Below are positions 39,184-46,948 of a stretch of DNA of 64,000 nt, piece by piece. The notes below the pieces were generated by a model that was not told where the DNA came from, searched no databases, and saw only the letters and a program-made list of their open reading frames with translations. How positions within the stretch are numbered: the stretch's first letter is position 1; each line of letters starts with the position of its first letter. Position numbers and translations under genes: made by a program. The DNA is from a virus: positions 1 to 64,000 of the IMG/VR virus record IMGVR_UViG_3300012964_000010. One strand, 5' to 3'.

Positions 39184-40053
39184 TTAAATCCTAACTATAA
39201 GTTTTTCAAATGTGCCTGGATCAAGAACCTGTGTGCTTGGAATATATCTGAACTTTACCCACATAAAGTTTGCAGAGAATGCCCAGGCTTGTGTACCAGT
39301 ATATCCAACGTATTGAATATCCTGGGACATCGCGGATGGATAGATCTTGAACCAACGCGATGGCGATAGATACGGGTTTGGTGTTTCTTCTAAACTTCCC
39401 CAAATTTCGAGTGTACCCGTGAAATTCTTTGTATAGGTCGAGAATGTGTGAACAGAGTTAACATGGTTCAACACTCTTGCACCCGGAATACGTGGTGTAT
39501 AAAAAGACGGAAGAAGAGGTCCAGTTGCCGGAAGATTTATATCTGGTGTCCAATCCGCTGGTAAGAAAGTAAAACTGTCAAGTGGTGCCTTAAATGCTTG
39601 TTCTGTGATTTCTATTTCCATTTCGACGTTGTTATTCATATCACTATATAGCGGCTTTTCAACATAGTAATCTGTAACGTTAGCAACAAAATTCTCAGTT
39701 CTAACTAAGACCATTGTATACAAACCTGGTGCAATTAGCGCAATATCGCCACCATCTATTTCGAGAGTGATAACACCCTTGGCTGGGCCAACACGACATA
39801 ATTTTTCTAAGACAACAGTGTTATTATCTGAATTAATGATGCGTGCATATACCTGCTGGTTATCGGGAATATTGTAAGGTATTCTATCAGGCCCGAGTGC
39901 TCTGAAAATTATTTTATTGTCGAGCCCTTTATGAGCCAGAATTGGATTCTTATTCATTGGACCATTATCCTTAAATGGACAGAAGGTGTCGCCAACTGCA
40001 AGAAGTTGCCTAACGTGGTCATATAAATATACCTTGTGAAATGTGACGTCCAT
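39184..40053 (-). CDS. Beta-rich virion protein, baseplate or fibre-like
   Basis: 289 residues. The N-terminal 130 residues have the beta-sandwich pattern of receptor-binding or baseplate upper proteins (RALGPDRIPYNIPDNQQVYARI, GLYTMVLVRTENFVANVTDYYVEKPL). The C-terminal 120 residues (TFSTYTKNFTGTLEIWGSLEE...FMWVKFRYIP) form another beta domain of a kind that covers phage tail parts. A late box lies 19 bp upstream. Exact role unknown. Confidence 0.55.
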   Translation of the reverse strand: MDVTFHKVYLYDHVRQLLAVGDTFCPFKDNGPMNKNPILAHKGLDNKIIFRALGPDRIPYNIPDNQQVYARIINSDNNTVVLEKLCRVGPAKGVITLEIDGGDIALIAPGLYTMVLVRTENFVANVTDYYVEKPLYSDMNNNVEMEIEITEQAFKAPLDSFTFLPADWTPDINLPATGPLLPSFYTPRIPGARVLNHVNSVHTFSTYTKNFTGTLEIWGSLEETPNPYLSPSRWFKIYPSAMSQDIQYVGYTGTQAWAFSANFMWVKFRYIPSTQVLDPGTFEKLIVRI

Positions 40054-40072
40054 CTGTGATTGCCTTTTCTTA

Positions 40073-40080
40073 TATTTATC
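40073..40080 (-). promoter_or_regulatory. Late promoter box
   Basis: GATAAATA on minus, 19 bp before the ATG at 40053. It stands back-to-back with a late box on plus at 40121. Confidence 0.75.
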
Positions 40081-40120
40081 ACAAACATCACCAAAAAAAG
40101 TTTCATTCGATTAGAAACTA

Positions 40121-40128
40121 TATAAATA
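40121..40128 (+). promoter_or_regulatory. Late promoter box on plus strand
   Basis: Exact TATAAATA, 7 bp before the ATG at 40136. The expected transcript would begin 1-2 bp before the ATG, so a leaderless mRNA is predicted. Confidence 0.65.
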
Positions 40129-40135
40129 AAGCAAT

Positions 40136-40507
40136 ATGATAAATCTTGACGAAATTAAAGAAAAGTTCCCGTTTTTAAGCGGACTGAGGTGCCAAACAAC
40201 CGAATACATTGGCATTATTCAGAATTCTGATGACAAAATCATAAGTTTCTACGACTACGAATCTATTCGCTCTCCAGAAGAAAAGGCGCTCTTTCTTGAA
40301 CTCGGGGATACTTGGTGGTGGGAGAGCAATCGTTTGCTTCCTATTAACATATTCTTGCAAGGACAGATGCAAGATTTCCGCTATTGTCTTAAAACTGTTG
40401 TGAATAAAGATGTAGAGATAATGTTCGGATCTGTAACAAGCTTGAACAATATTATGCGTAAGAGAATTAAGAAACGTCAGATTCAACTTATTCGACGAGC
40501 GGATTAA
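40136..40507 (+). CDS. Plus-strand small protein, unknown
   Basis: 123 residues. MINLDEIKEKFPFLSGLRCQ begins the protein, followed by alternating strands and TWWWESNRLLPINIFLQG; the end is basic (RKRIKKRQIQLIRR). No Shine-Dalgarno is present. Its 3' end overlaps by 4 bp the convergent gene at 40504. It resembles small conserved proteins from related phages, with no known function. Confidence 0.6.
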   Translation: MINLDEIKEKFPFLSGLRCQTTEYIGIIQNSDDKIISFYDYESIRSPEEKALFLELGDTWWWESNRLLPINIFLQGQMQDFRYCLKTVVNKDVEIMFGSVTSLNNIMRKRIKKRQIQLIRRAD

Positions 40508-41004
40508 AATATCTCTGCTGTTATCCACGTGTCGCCGACATCAGCAACCAGTTGTCGGCGTCTAAGCCACTGGCGAAGATTTCCTAACGACTTGAGTTGT
40601 TGACCATAAACATAATCAAATCCTAAATTTCGTGGAATAGATTTCAGTTTATCGCCGAATCCTCGTCGGCGATACTCCGGTAAAACTACCAAGGCTATAC
40701 CTTCAACGCCGCGTTTGTTGGCAAAGTTTTCAAGATCGACAAAAACCTTTGCATTTGGTTCTTCTTGTATTGTATCAATAATATTGCCAGGCCGTAATAG
40801 ATAGATACCTGCCAACTTGCCATTAACTACTAATTTCTTGGATATATTCCAATCAGTGTTTTTATTTATGTGTGAAGCTACCTGGTCGGAACCACCCTCC
40901 TCGTATCCACCAAACTCATTAACAGCTAAATTAAGGGAATCCTCAATGTCATTGCTGCCGATTGGTAAAATTCCATCTGTGTTCTCAATTTCAAATAATT
41001 TCAT
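40504..41004 (-). CDS. GNAT-family acetyltransferase-like protein, possibly packaged
   Basis: 166 residues. The start MKLFEIENTD fits the capsid-targeting-like pattern (L-F-E). A GNAT fold follows: a strand-turn in KLVVNGKLAGIYLL and GIALVVLPEYRRRGFGDKLKS, the acetyl-CoA pyrophosphate loop (R/Q-x-x-G-x-G/A in the family; RRRGFG here). It may acetylate a host protein after injection or modify a phage protein. A late box lies only 5 bp before ATG, so its mRNA would be leaderless. Confidence 0.7.
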   Translation of the reverse strand: MKLFEIENTDGILPIGSNDIEDSLNLAVNEFGGYEEGGSDQVASHINKNTDWNISKKLVVNGKLAGIYLLRPGNIIDTIQEEPNAKVFVDLENFANKRGVEGIALVVLPEYRRRGFGDKLKSIPRNLGFDYVYGQQLKSLGNLRQWLRRRQLVADVGDTWITAEIF

Positions 41005-41009
41005 ACCTA

Positions 41010-41017
41010 TATTTATC
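41010..41017 (-). promoter_or_regulatory. Late promoter box abutting the GNAT gene
   Basis: GATAAATA on minus; its last base is 5 bp from the ATG at 41004, so the expected start site is the ATG itself. Confidence 0.6.
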
Positions 41018-41028
41018 TTATTTTTATC

Positions 41029-41139
41029 CTATTCACCCAATCTATAGACATAATTATAGATATTAATACCTTTTAATTTAAGGTATACTATATCCTCATT
41101 GGTAAAATCTTCTTCATCCATCCTGCGTATAGTATTCAT
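41029..41139 (-). CDS. Possible 36-aa small protein
   Basis: A short frame beginning MNTIRRMDEEDFTNEDIVY and ending YVYRLGE. No good Shine-Dalgarno. It may be a remnant or small gene. The stretch 41005-41227 otherwise contains only the late box and another short frame. Confidence 0.3.
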   Translation of the reverse strand: MNTIRRMDEEDFTNEDIVYLKLKGINIYNYVYRLGE

Positions 41140-41145
41140 AAGGAT

Positions 41146-41235
41146 TCAGTAATCTTCATCGAGATTACCCCTTAATTTAATCTTGCTATCCGTATCTATC
41201 ACAAGACCGCAAATTCTTCTGGTCGGTTTAATCAT
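41146..41235 (-). CDS. Possible 29-aa small protein
   Basis: Starts inside the end of the mini polymerase-like gene (ATGATTAA overlap), MIKPTRRICGLVIDTDSK, ends LDEDY. Its KIKLRGN echoes LKLKGIN of the next short frame. Coding is uncertain. Confidence 0.3.
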   Translation of the reverse strand: MIKPTRRICGLVIDTDSKIKLRGNLDEDY

Positions 41236-41821
41236 GTTCTGCAGACATCTGCTCAATCAACAAATGAAGATTTACGATAATTGCAATTGCATAAGAAATT
41301 CCGTGCGCTCTTTTAAATTGATAACCTTCATCATCGTTCTTTACCCATACTTCTCTTCTAATCCTGTCCCATCCCTCTTTTTGTAGATAGGCTTTTGATG
41401 GACGAATAATTGCAAGAATCATAGCTAAGTCTTCAACCGATATTGGTTTAAACTTCTTTAATAGATGACTATGCCCTTTTAAATGAAATAGTTTGTCAGT
41501 AATCTCTTCATACTGAAAAAAGTCCCACGGTGGTTCTCTATTAATTAACTCTAAAAGGTGTTCCTCGTTTCTGACATTTTCGTACATATTGACGTTTAAA
41601 AAGTCAATCTTAAAGTAACCATAATCGTTGGCAATTCTATGATCTAATGTGGAAATATTAGTTGTAGGATCTCGCGGAATATTTTGAAAATAAACACCAG
41701 TTGGATGTTTTTCAAACTTATCATCGATGCGATCAATGCGACCATAAACACATTCGATGCCCTCTAAGATTTTATCTCTTCCAACTACATCGATATCAAC
41801 ATCTGTTGTAACTACTCGCAT
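41228..41821 (-). CDS. Miniature DNA polymerase III alpha-like (C-family) protein
   Basis: 197 residues. Five pieces line up in order with bacterial DnaE: TDVDIDVVGRDKILEGI (PDFDVDF-RDQVIEHV; D7 and D9 match the catalytic pair), EKHPTGVYF (HAGGVVI), YGYFKIDFLNVNMY (AGLVKFDFLGLRTL; D73 matches the third catalytic Asp), FHLKGHSHLLKKFKPISVEDLAMILAIIRPSK (FQLESRGM-DL-ALFRPGP) and FKRAHGISYAIAI (FNKSHSAAYALVSY). Everything between is deleted, and the protein is about one sixth of DnaE length. Polymerase activity is doubtful, but the catalytic residues are kept. T4-like phages use a family B polymerase, so the role is open. Confidence 0.65.
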   Translation of the reverse strand: MRVVTTDVDIDVVGRDKILEGIECVYGRIDRIDDKFEKHPTGVYFQNIPRDPTTNISTLDHRIANDYGYFKIDFLNVNMYENVRNEEHLLELINREPPWDFFQYEEITDKLFHLKGHSHLLKKFKPISVEDLAMILAIIRPSKAYLQKEGWDRIRREVWVKNDDEGYQFKRAHGISYAIAIIVNLHLLIEQMSAEHD

Positions 41822-41822
41822 A

Positions 41823-42095
41823 TTATTTCCAAATCTTACCCTGCCAATACATTTTAAAGAATAATCGATGTTCCGGATCTGCTATTCTCCAGGCACTTAT
41901 GTCATGAAAACCTTCGTTACTATCCGACCATTTTGTTATCAAATCAACATCAATTCCATTATCGTTACACCATTCAAACACTTTATTGCCGAAAAGAGTG
42001 AATACTCCGGTTAGGCCAGATTCACTCTTTATAGTAACATCATCTGGTTCAACAAGAAACGTTGATTGAATATTAGAGGTAATTCTTACTGTCAT
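41823..42095 (-). CDS. Small unknown protein, EDA-type neighbour
   Basis: 90 residues, beta-rich, ends with WRIADPEHRLFFKMYWQGKIW, similar in layout to the small proteins that follow it on the right, where an acidic turn precedes a hydrophobic strand. No known function. Confidence 0.55.
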   Translation of the reverse strand: MTVRITSNIQSTFLVEPDDVTIKSESGLTGVFTLFGNKVFEWCNDNGIDVDLITKWSDSNEGFHDISAWRIADPEHRLFFKMYWQGKIWK

Positions 42096-42358
42096 TTCAA
42101 ATACCCATTCTTAAATTTATCAATTGGTATAATCACAGAATCAATGCCTATTAACGGAATATATGAACTGTAGGAGTATGATCTTAATTCAGGAATTTCT
42201 TTGTCAGGGAACATTAATACAAATACGGTTGCATCTTCGCTATTCTCAAACGAGATATATGGATAGGCAAGTTCATATTTTCCGATGGGCCCAGTCTTTA
42301 ACCACTCCACAACACTTCCTGCGCAATATATTTTATTTCTAAGTGATATTACATTCAT
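42092..42358 (-). CDS. Small EDA-type protein
   Basis: 88 residues. VEWLKTGPIGKYELAYPYISFENSEDATVFVLMFPD matches DWLKNINPGEYVYIWPS...FFYDEDAIAFMFKFNG in the gene at 42510. The family is small phage proteins of unknown role. It overlaps its neighbours by 4 bp each. Confidence 0.6.
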   Translation of the reverse strand: MNVISLRNKIYCAGSVVEWLKTGPIGKYELAYPYISFENSEDATVFVLMFPDKEIPELRSYSYSSYIPLIGIDSVIIPIDKFKNGYLK

Positions 42359-42513
42359 AGTGAAAATTTTAATCTAAATGTTATTGCATCTTCGTCGTTT
42401 AGAAACTCTAATGTTTCTATATCGGAATCATACTTGATATTCTCTATACCCACATTCTCGATAATCCACTGGGCAACACCGGGCATACTAAATAACTCCG
42501 TTGTGATTTTCAT
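42355..42513 (-). CDS. 52-aa EDA-type protein
   Basis: A short gene in what looks like a gap. It starts MKITTELFSMPGVAQW and ends with TLEFLNDEDAITFRLKFSL, matching the paralogues on both sides. Overlaps of ATGA with the upstream gene's stop and the downstream gene's start show translational coupling. Confidence 0.7.
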   Translation of the reverse strand: MKITTELFSMPGVAQWIIENVGIENIKYDSDIETLEFLNDEDAITFRLKFSL

Positions 42514-42722
42514 TCAGCATCCTTAATTAATAGTTCAACTTTAGTATATTTTCGTTGACCATTAAATTTAAACATGAATGCTATTGCATCTTCGTCGTAG
42601 AAAAACGTAACTTCATGGCTTGGCCAAATGTATACATATTCTCCTGGATTAATATTTTTCAACCAATCGAGTAATTCTGTATATAATACGTCTTTACCAA
42701 TAGTTACGGTTATTGGCATCAT
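42510..42722 (-). CDS. Small EDA-type protein
   Basis: 70 residues; LLDWLKNINPGEYVYIWPSHEVTFFYDEDAIAFMFKFNG is the family core. It overlaps both neighbours by 4 bp. Unknown function. Confidence 0.6.
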   Translation of the reverse strand: MMPITVTIGKDVLYTELLDWLKNINPGEYVYIWPSHEVTFFYDEDAIAFMFKFNGQRKYTKVELLIKDAE

Positions 42723-43396
42723 AGTCTAGCTTGCTCTAATATCGATCTGATATAATCAACATCATCGCTCTTCTTAAGCTTTCTCATCCAAAATCCCGGA
42801 TCAATAATGTTTCCGATAATCTTTGCATGATCTTCGTTGAATCTTTCAATTAAATCGCCGCCAGAATTACACAAATATAAAACCCACGGGCTGACCTTGC
42901 CAGTGCGGATCATATGAGATGCTTCATTAGCGGATACATCGCGGAAAAAGGTATTAAAAGCAGTGCCATTGGCTGTTGTCCATTCTATGATCTCTGTAAT
43001 AGTTCTGTCTACAGCAGCAGTTGCTGGCTCCTTCTTAACCAAATCCTCGATATAGGTGTCGTAGACAAAGTCCTTTGTCCAATCTTTTAACTTTATACTA
43101 TTCTTGATTACGAAATCAATAAAAGCTTCTGGATATACTGGCTTAAGATTTGCAAGATGATTTCCGAATTTTACGAAATCAATATAATACGGACTATCGA
43201 TAAATTCTTGTGTAGTCTTTGGTTTCTTTGATGTAGCCGTGAGATCATAGAATCGCTGAAAAGTTCTAAAGCCAAATCGTGAGGCAACACTATCAATCTC
43301 CATATGTCGTCTCTTCTTAACACATAGATGAGTTGACAATGTGATTTCTTTGTGGAATTTTTTTCCGCAATACTTACATTCAAAGTTCTGAAGCAT
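42719..43396 (-). CDS. Zinc-finger protein, conserved in T4-like phages
   Basis: 225 residues from MLQNFECKYCGKKFHKEITLS, preferred over an ATG at 43462 because the upstream gene ends at 43404. A C2H2/C2HC finger is at the start (CKYC...H...C). The rest is helical with no catalytic pattern (RFGFRTFQRFYDLTATSKKPKT). It sits with recombination genes and may bind DNA or RNA. Confidence 0.6.
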   Translation of the reverse strand: MLQNFECKYCGKKFHKEITLSTHLCVKKRRHMEIDSVASRFGFRTFQRFYDLTATSKKPKTTQEFIDSPYYIDFVKFGNHLANLKPVYPEAFIDFVIKNSIKLKDWTKDFVYDTYIEDLVKKEPATAAVDRTITEIIEWTTANGTAFNTFFRDVSANEASHMIRTGKVSPWVLYLCNSGGDLIERFNEDHAKIIGNIIDPGFWMRKLKKSDDVDYIRSILEQARL

Positions 43397-43403
43397 TATT
43401 TTG

Positions 43404-44006
43404 CTACTTTCCTTTAGTTTCGCCTTTGAAGATTTCTTTAATGGTTTTATCATCGAATGCATTGTCTTTAAAATATCTTTCGAGTTCTTCTCTTGAATTT
43501 ATCTGTTGCAGTAATTCAAGTTCATCATCTTTTAACATAGGGTTGATCTTCAACAACGCTTCTTCTACTGGGTTCTTTTTTATACCCTTTGGTGCGGCAG
43601 GCCATACATGCTTTTCTCGCTTGCCAGTACCGGTAATAGCAAGTAACATCCATTCTAACTCCTTGTGGCTGTTAGACCCAAAAGAGTTTTCAGATTTTTG
43701 GGATCCGAGTGCGAGAGAATTTTCATTTACTATTGTATTTACAGTGATTATTTGATCTTCTGCACCTCGTTCAATAGAACTCATCCATCTTGTCAGTGTC
43801 CAGATAGAGATATCCTTTTTCTGTTCATCTGTGAGCATACTGTAATATTTTATGTCGCGTCGGTCAAGCGCTGGTAGAATATCTCCAAAAAGATCATTTT
43901 TAAATGCTTTCTTTCCAGTATCTTCCACTTGCTGTATTGTACTCGGATTCAATGCATGAAATTCATCGAGCCAATTTTCTAATTCATTACTCAAAGAGTG
44001 CTCCAA
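43404..44006 (-). CDS. Unknown helical protein near recombination genes
   Basis: 200 residues. The N-terminal LENWLDEFHALNPSTIQQ and LFGDILPALDRRDIKYYSMLTDEQKKDISIWTLTRWMSS look conserved; helical C-terminus is charged. No recognised family. Overlaps the next gene by 20 bp. Confidence 0.55.
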   Translation of the reverse strand: MEHSLSNELENWLDEFHALNPSTIQQVEDTGKKAFKNDLFGDILPALDRRDIKYYSMLTDEQKKDISIWTLTRWMSSIERGAEDQIITVNTIVNENSLALGSQKSENSFGSNSHKELEWMLLAITGTGKREKHVWPAAPKGIKKNPVEEALLKINPMLKDDELELLQQINSREELERYFKDNAFDDKTIKEIFKGETKGK

Positions 44007-44490
44007 TATCGATAACTTCGGGTAACTTATTTACATCTTTAACAAATAGTGCGCAATTTGGATATGGTTTATCTTCTAATGGCACAACTAAGATATTACC
44101 GTGTTTCAGTTTAGGAAAAAACCATTTAACTTCAGAATACACGTTTGTAATCGTAACTTCTTTCGGCCTTGGTACCATATGCCTCAATGGGTTGAACACC
44201 ATTGTACAAAATCCTCTATCATTAAGACTCGTTAATGGCATGATTTCTAAATCGCTATATTCATTATCACACACCAGAATAGACCAGTCTAATGGCATCT
44301 GAATCTTATAATTGTCGATTTCAAGCACAACAGCTGGTGCATGAAAACTTTCAAGAAAAATTAATGGTATAAAAAAATAATCTGGATTCTTTGGATCAGA
44401 ATAATCGAGGACGCAGTAGCGAATGTCTTCTATCTCATTTGGTACCTTGTCGAGATTGTATGCCCTGTTTTCGTTTGTTAAAATATTCAT
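43987..44490 (-). CDS. Conserved phage protein, unknown
   Basis: 167 residues, beta-rich; YCVLDYSDPKNPDYFFIPLIFLESFHAPAVVLEI and NPLRHMVPRPKEVTI look like a conserved core. It lies among replication genes. The first 18 codons overlap the preceding gene by 56 bp, an unusually long overlap here. No domain recognised. Confidence 0.6.
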   Translation of the reverse strand: MNILTNENRAYNLDKVPNEIEDIRYCVLDYSDPKNPDYFFIPLIFLESFHAPAVVLEIDNYKIQMPLDWSILVCDNEYSDLEIMPLTSLNDRGFCTMVFNPLRHMVPRPKEVTITNVYSEVKWFFPKLKHGNILVVPLEDKPYPNCALFVKDVNKLPEVIDIGALFE

Positions 44491-44833
44491 CGAATTCCTT
44501 GTCTTTCTGTTTGTCTTTTTCTATACGTTTCTGTGTATCTTCTGCCAGTTGTTGTTCTCTTATAGTAGCTGGTTGTAATTCCCATGGACTGACGCCGCAT
44601 TTTAGGAGATAATCATCGAGCATATTCTTAAATCCCGAATGTCTCATCGACATATAGATAATAGCAGAAGAGGTGTCATCATCATTGTATTCTATTTCGA
44701 TTACCTTATGATAGAATAGTCCCATCTGTTTGTCACTTTCTCTTACAATTACATTCGGTAATTCGTTTGCTTGAAAGAATATTTTTATTAATTCTATATG
44801 AACTATTGATAAATCTGTCTGTATTACTGTCAT
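44435..44833 (-). CDS. Small protein paralogous to the next gene
   Basis: 132 residues. The N-terminal 80 (IELIKIFFQANELPNVIVRE...MRHSGFKNMLDDYL) match the gene at 44830 (REFKFFLEANDMKDVNVGS...LKHGSLENAFRHY), so both arose by duplication. An extra charged helical tail is added. Unknown. Confidence 0.6.
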   Translation of the reverse strand: MTVIQTDLSIVHIELIKIFFQANELPNVIVRESDKQMGLFYHKVIEIEYNDDDTSSAIIYMSMRHSGFKNMLDDYLLKCGVSPWELQPATIREQQLAEDTQKRIEKDKQKDKEFDEYFNKRKQGIQSRQGTK

Positions 44834-45120
44834 ATTATATTTCCATATACTGTACCTGCTGAGATTTCTCGTAAAGTATTTCTGTAATGCCTGAATGCGT
44901 TTTCTAGACTGCCATGCTTTAGTGTTATATATGTTAAATTGGATACAATATCTTCATTTGTATCAGTATAGGCATAACATATAAAATGCTCCAATTGAAA
45001 ATTATTTCGACGTATATCATAAGAACCGACATTTACATCTTTCATATCGTTTGCCTCAAGGAAGAATTTAAATTCTCTTGTCTCAATTACAGATATGTTA
45101 GTTCTGATACTATGCATCAT
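44830..45120 (-). CDS. Small protein paralogous to the 44435 gene
   Basis: 96 residues with the FFLEANDMKDVNVG pattern. It overlaps its paralogue by 4 bp. Unknown function, next to uvsW. Confidence 0.6.
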   Translation of the reverse strand: MMHSIRTNISVIETREFKFFLEANDMKDVNVGSYDIRRNNFQLEHFICYAYTDTNEDIVSNLTYITLKHGSLENAFRHYRNTLREISAGTVYGNII

Positions 45121-45122
45121 GA

Positions 45123-46583
45123 TTAGTAATTTATTTTGTCGATCGTAAACGGATATTCGGCTTCTTTGTAAAACTTTTTTCGTTTGGTTAGGTGACTCTT
45201 ACTATATTTGCAATTTGAACAAACATCATAGACATTTACAAAATCTTTGTCTGGTGCAACACGAATTCCACGACCAATACTCTGAATTACCCTTACGAAA
45301 CTCTTGCCTGCTTCGAACAAAATTAAATTAAAGATACGAACAATGTTGATACCCGTTGATGCTACACCGTATGTAGCAATAATAACCTTACCATCAACTT
45401 CCTGAACTTCCTTATATTCTTCTTTTCTGTCTTTTGATTTCATTTTGCCAGATACAAATATCGAATCTGGTATAAGTGATTGTAGCATTTCTCCAGTCTC
45501 AACACGATCAACCAAAATAAGAGTATTGCCAGATTCGGAAATCGTTATAGCCTCCTTTGCGAGATACTCTAATCGTTTCTTATTTGTAGTTAACCATTTT
45601 AATTCAGTCTGATAATTACCGGATGCTGCCGAACCCACATCCTGCAATTGCCAGACATTAATATGCAATTTAGCCAGAATACCCTTCTCTTGCAATTCTT
45701 TTGTATTAATCTTTCCAAGCATTGGACCAATACAAGCTCTTACACCGACCTTATCAGCTTCCTCTTCGGGCATTGTTCCGGTTAGTCCCCACCTAATAGG
45801 TGCATTCGATAAGTAAGTCGACAAGAGTTTTCGTAAAACGTCGGCTTTGGCCTTGTGCACTTCGTCCACGATAACGCAAACTACGCCCTCGAAGAAATCG
45901 GTTATACTTACTTCCAATTCTTCCTCTTTTGAACGTTTTGATAGACTTTCTAAACTTTGCCATGTGCATATGGTATGGGTTTTGCCATACTCCTTTCTGT
46001 CTCCGAAAAATACACCCACATCTAAGCCCATGTTGATGTAATCTTCTTCGGTTTGTGTAACCAAATCCTTAGTAGGCACAATTACGATACTGCGGCCATA
46101 TGGTTCTATCTTATGACTTAAAATCGCTGTAATTATGGTCTTTCCTGCACCTGTAGGGGCAATATTAATACCGGTAATGTTCTCTAAGTAAGAATTAATA
46201 ACATCGATTTGATGATCTTTAATTTTAATAGATTGCCCGGCAAGTGGATGACCCTCGGGCCATTTAATATGGCTATAGCTATCTTCATCGACTAAATCAA
46301 ACTCAAAATTCTGCGCAGATTGACGACGATCATCAATTTCGACTTCGTATCCGTGTTGCTGAACAATGGGTAGAAGAATATCAAGGAGGTTTAAATAAGA
46401 ACGAGCGCCAACATCACAGAAGCTCATGGTGCCATCCCATCGTCCCAACCGAAATGCCGGCGTGTGACGGGCATATGGTAACACAAACTTCAAGGAATCA
46501 ACCATCTTACGCCTGCACGCCGGGTCGAGCCCATCTATCTTGATATTTACTTCATCTTGAATAATTAATTTTGCTATTGCCAT
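45123..46583 (-). CDS. uvsW: DNA helicase UvsW (SF2)
   Basis: 486 residues. An N-terminal nucleic-acid-binding part with FRLGRWDGTM is followed by SF2 motifs: GINIAPTGAGKT (motif I), VIVDEVHKAKA (II), RWGLTGTMPEE (III), ATYGVASTGINI (V) and SIGRGIRVAP (VI). UvsW unwinds R-loops and branched DNA in T4, moving from origin- to recombination-driven replication. It lies next to UvsY-like and UvsX, as in T4-type recombination blocks. Confidence 0.93.
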   Translation of the reverse strand: MAIAKLIIQDEVNIKIDGLDPACRRKMVDSLKFVLPYARHTPAFRLGRWDGTMSFCDVGARSYLNLLDILLPIVQQHGYEVEIDDRRQSAQNFEFDLVDEDSYSHIKWPEGHPLAGQSIKIKDHQIDVINSYLENITGINIAPTGAGKTIITAILSHKIEPYGRSIVIVPTKDLVTQTEEDYINMGLDVGVFFGDRKEYGKTHTICTWQSLESLSKRSKEEELEVSITDFFEGVVCVIVDEVHKAKADVLRKLLSTYLSNAPIRWGLTGTMPEEEADKVGVRACIGPMLGKINTKELQEKGILAKLHINVWQLQDVGSAASGNYQTELKWLTTNKKRLEYLAKEAITISESGNTLILVDRVETGEMLQSLIPDSIFVSGKMKSKDRKEEYKEVQEVDGKVIIATYGVASTGINIVRIFNLILFEAGKSFVRVIQSIGRGIRVAPDKDFVNVYDVCSNCKYSKSHLTKRKKFYKEAEYPFTIDKINY

Positions 46584-46600
46584 TTTACATCTATCTTATT

Positions 46601-46906
46601 TTATTTTCGAACCTTAGTCTCTTTATGCATACGAATATCAATCTTTGTTTTGCCCTTATAGATATGAATTCTATCATGCAATATCTCAACAGAACGATCC
46701 TTGTCAGCAAAGACTGAATCGGTGTAGATATAACTTGTTTCATATTCTCCATCGGCACAGCCATCGATTACCGGATCTGTCTCAAACCCGTGTTTATCCA
46801 AACCTGCGGTTCTTATATGATCTGGTATCCCAACAAAGGTGCGATTACCATAAACAATTTCATATAAACTATTGTTAATCTTTTTAACTTTTATTTTCAT
46901 AAACAC
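46601..46906 (-). CDS. Unknown small protein between uvsW and uvsY
   Basis: 101 residues, beta-rich with basic ends (MFMKIKVKKINN...RMHKETKVRK). It lies alone between uvsW and the UvsY-like gene and may be co-transcribed. No family. Confidence 0.55.
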   Translation of the reverse strand: MFMKIKVKKINNSLYEIVYGNRTFVGIPDHIRTAGLDKHGFETDPVIDGCADGEYETSYIYTDSVFADKDRSVEILHDRIHIYKGKTKIDIRMHKETKVRK

Positions 46907-46948
46907 GCTATCCAGAATATAATACAGATTCCAATGAATCTTTAAAAT

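Noticed and set aside
41029-41235. Programmed or mutational frameshift joining the 29- and 36-codon frames
   Set aside because: The two frames do not align into one known protein and no slippery site is seen, so a single broken gene cannot be supported.
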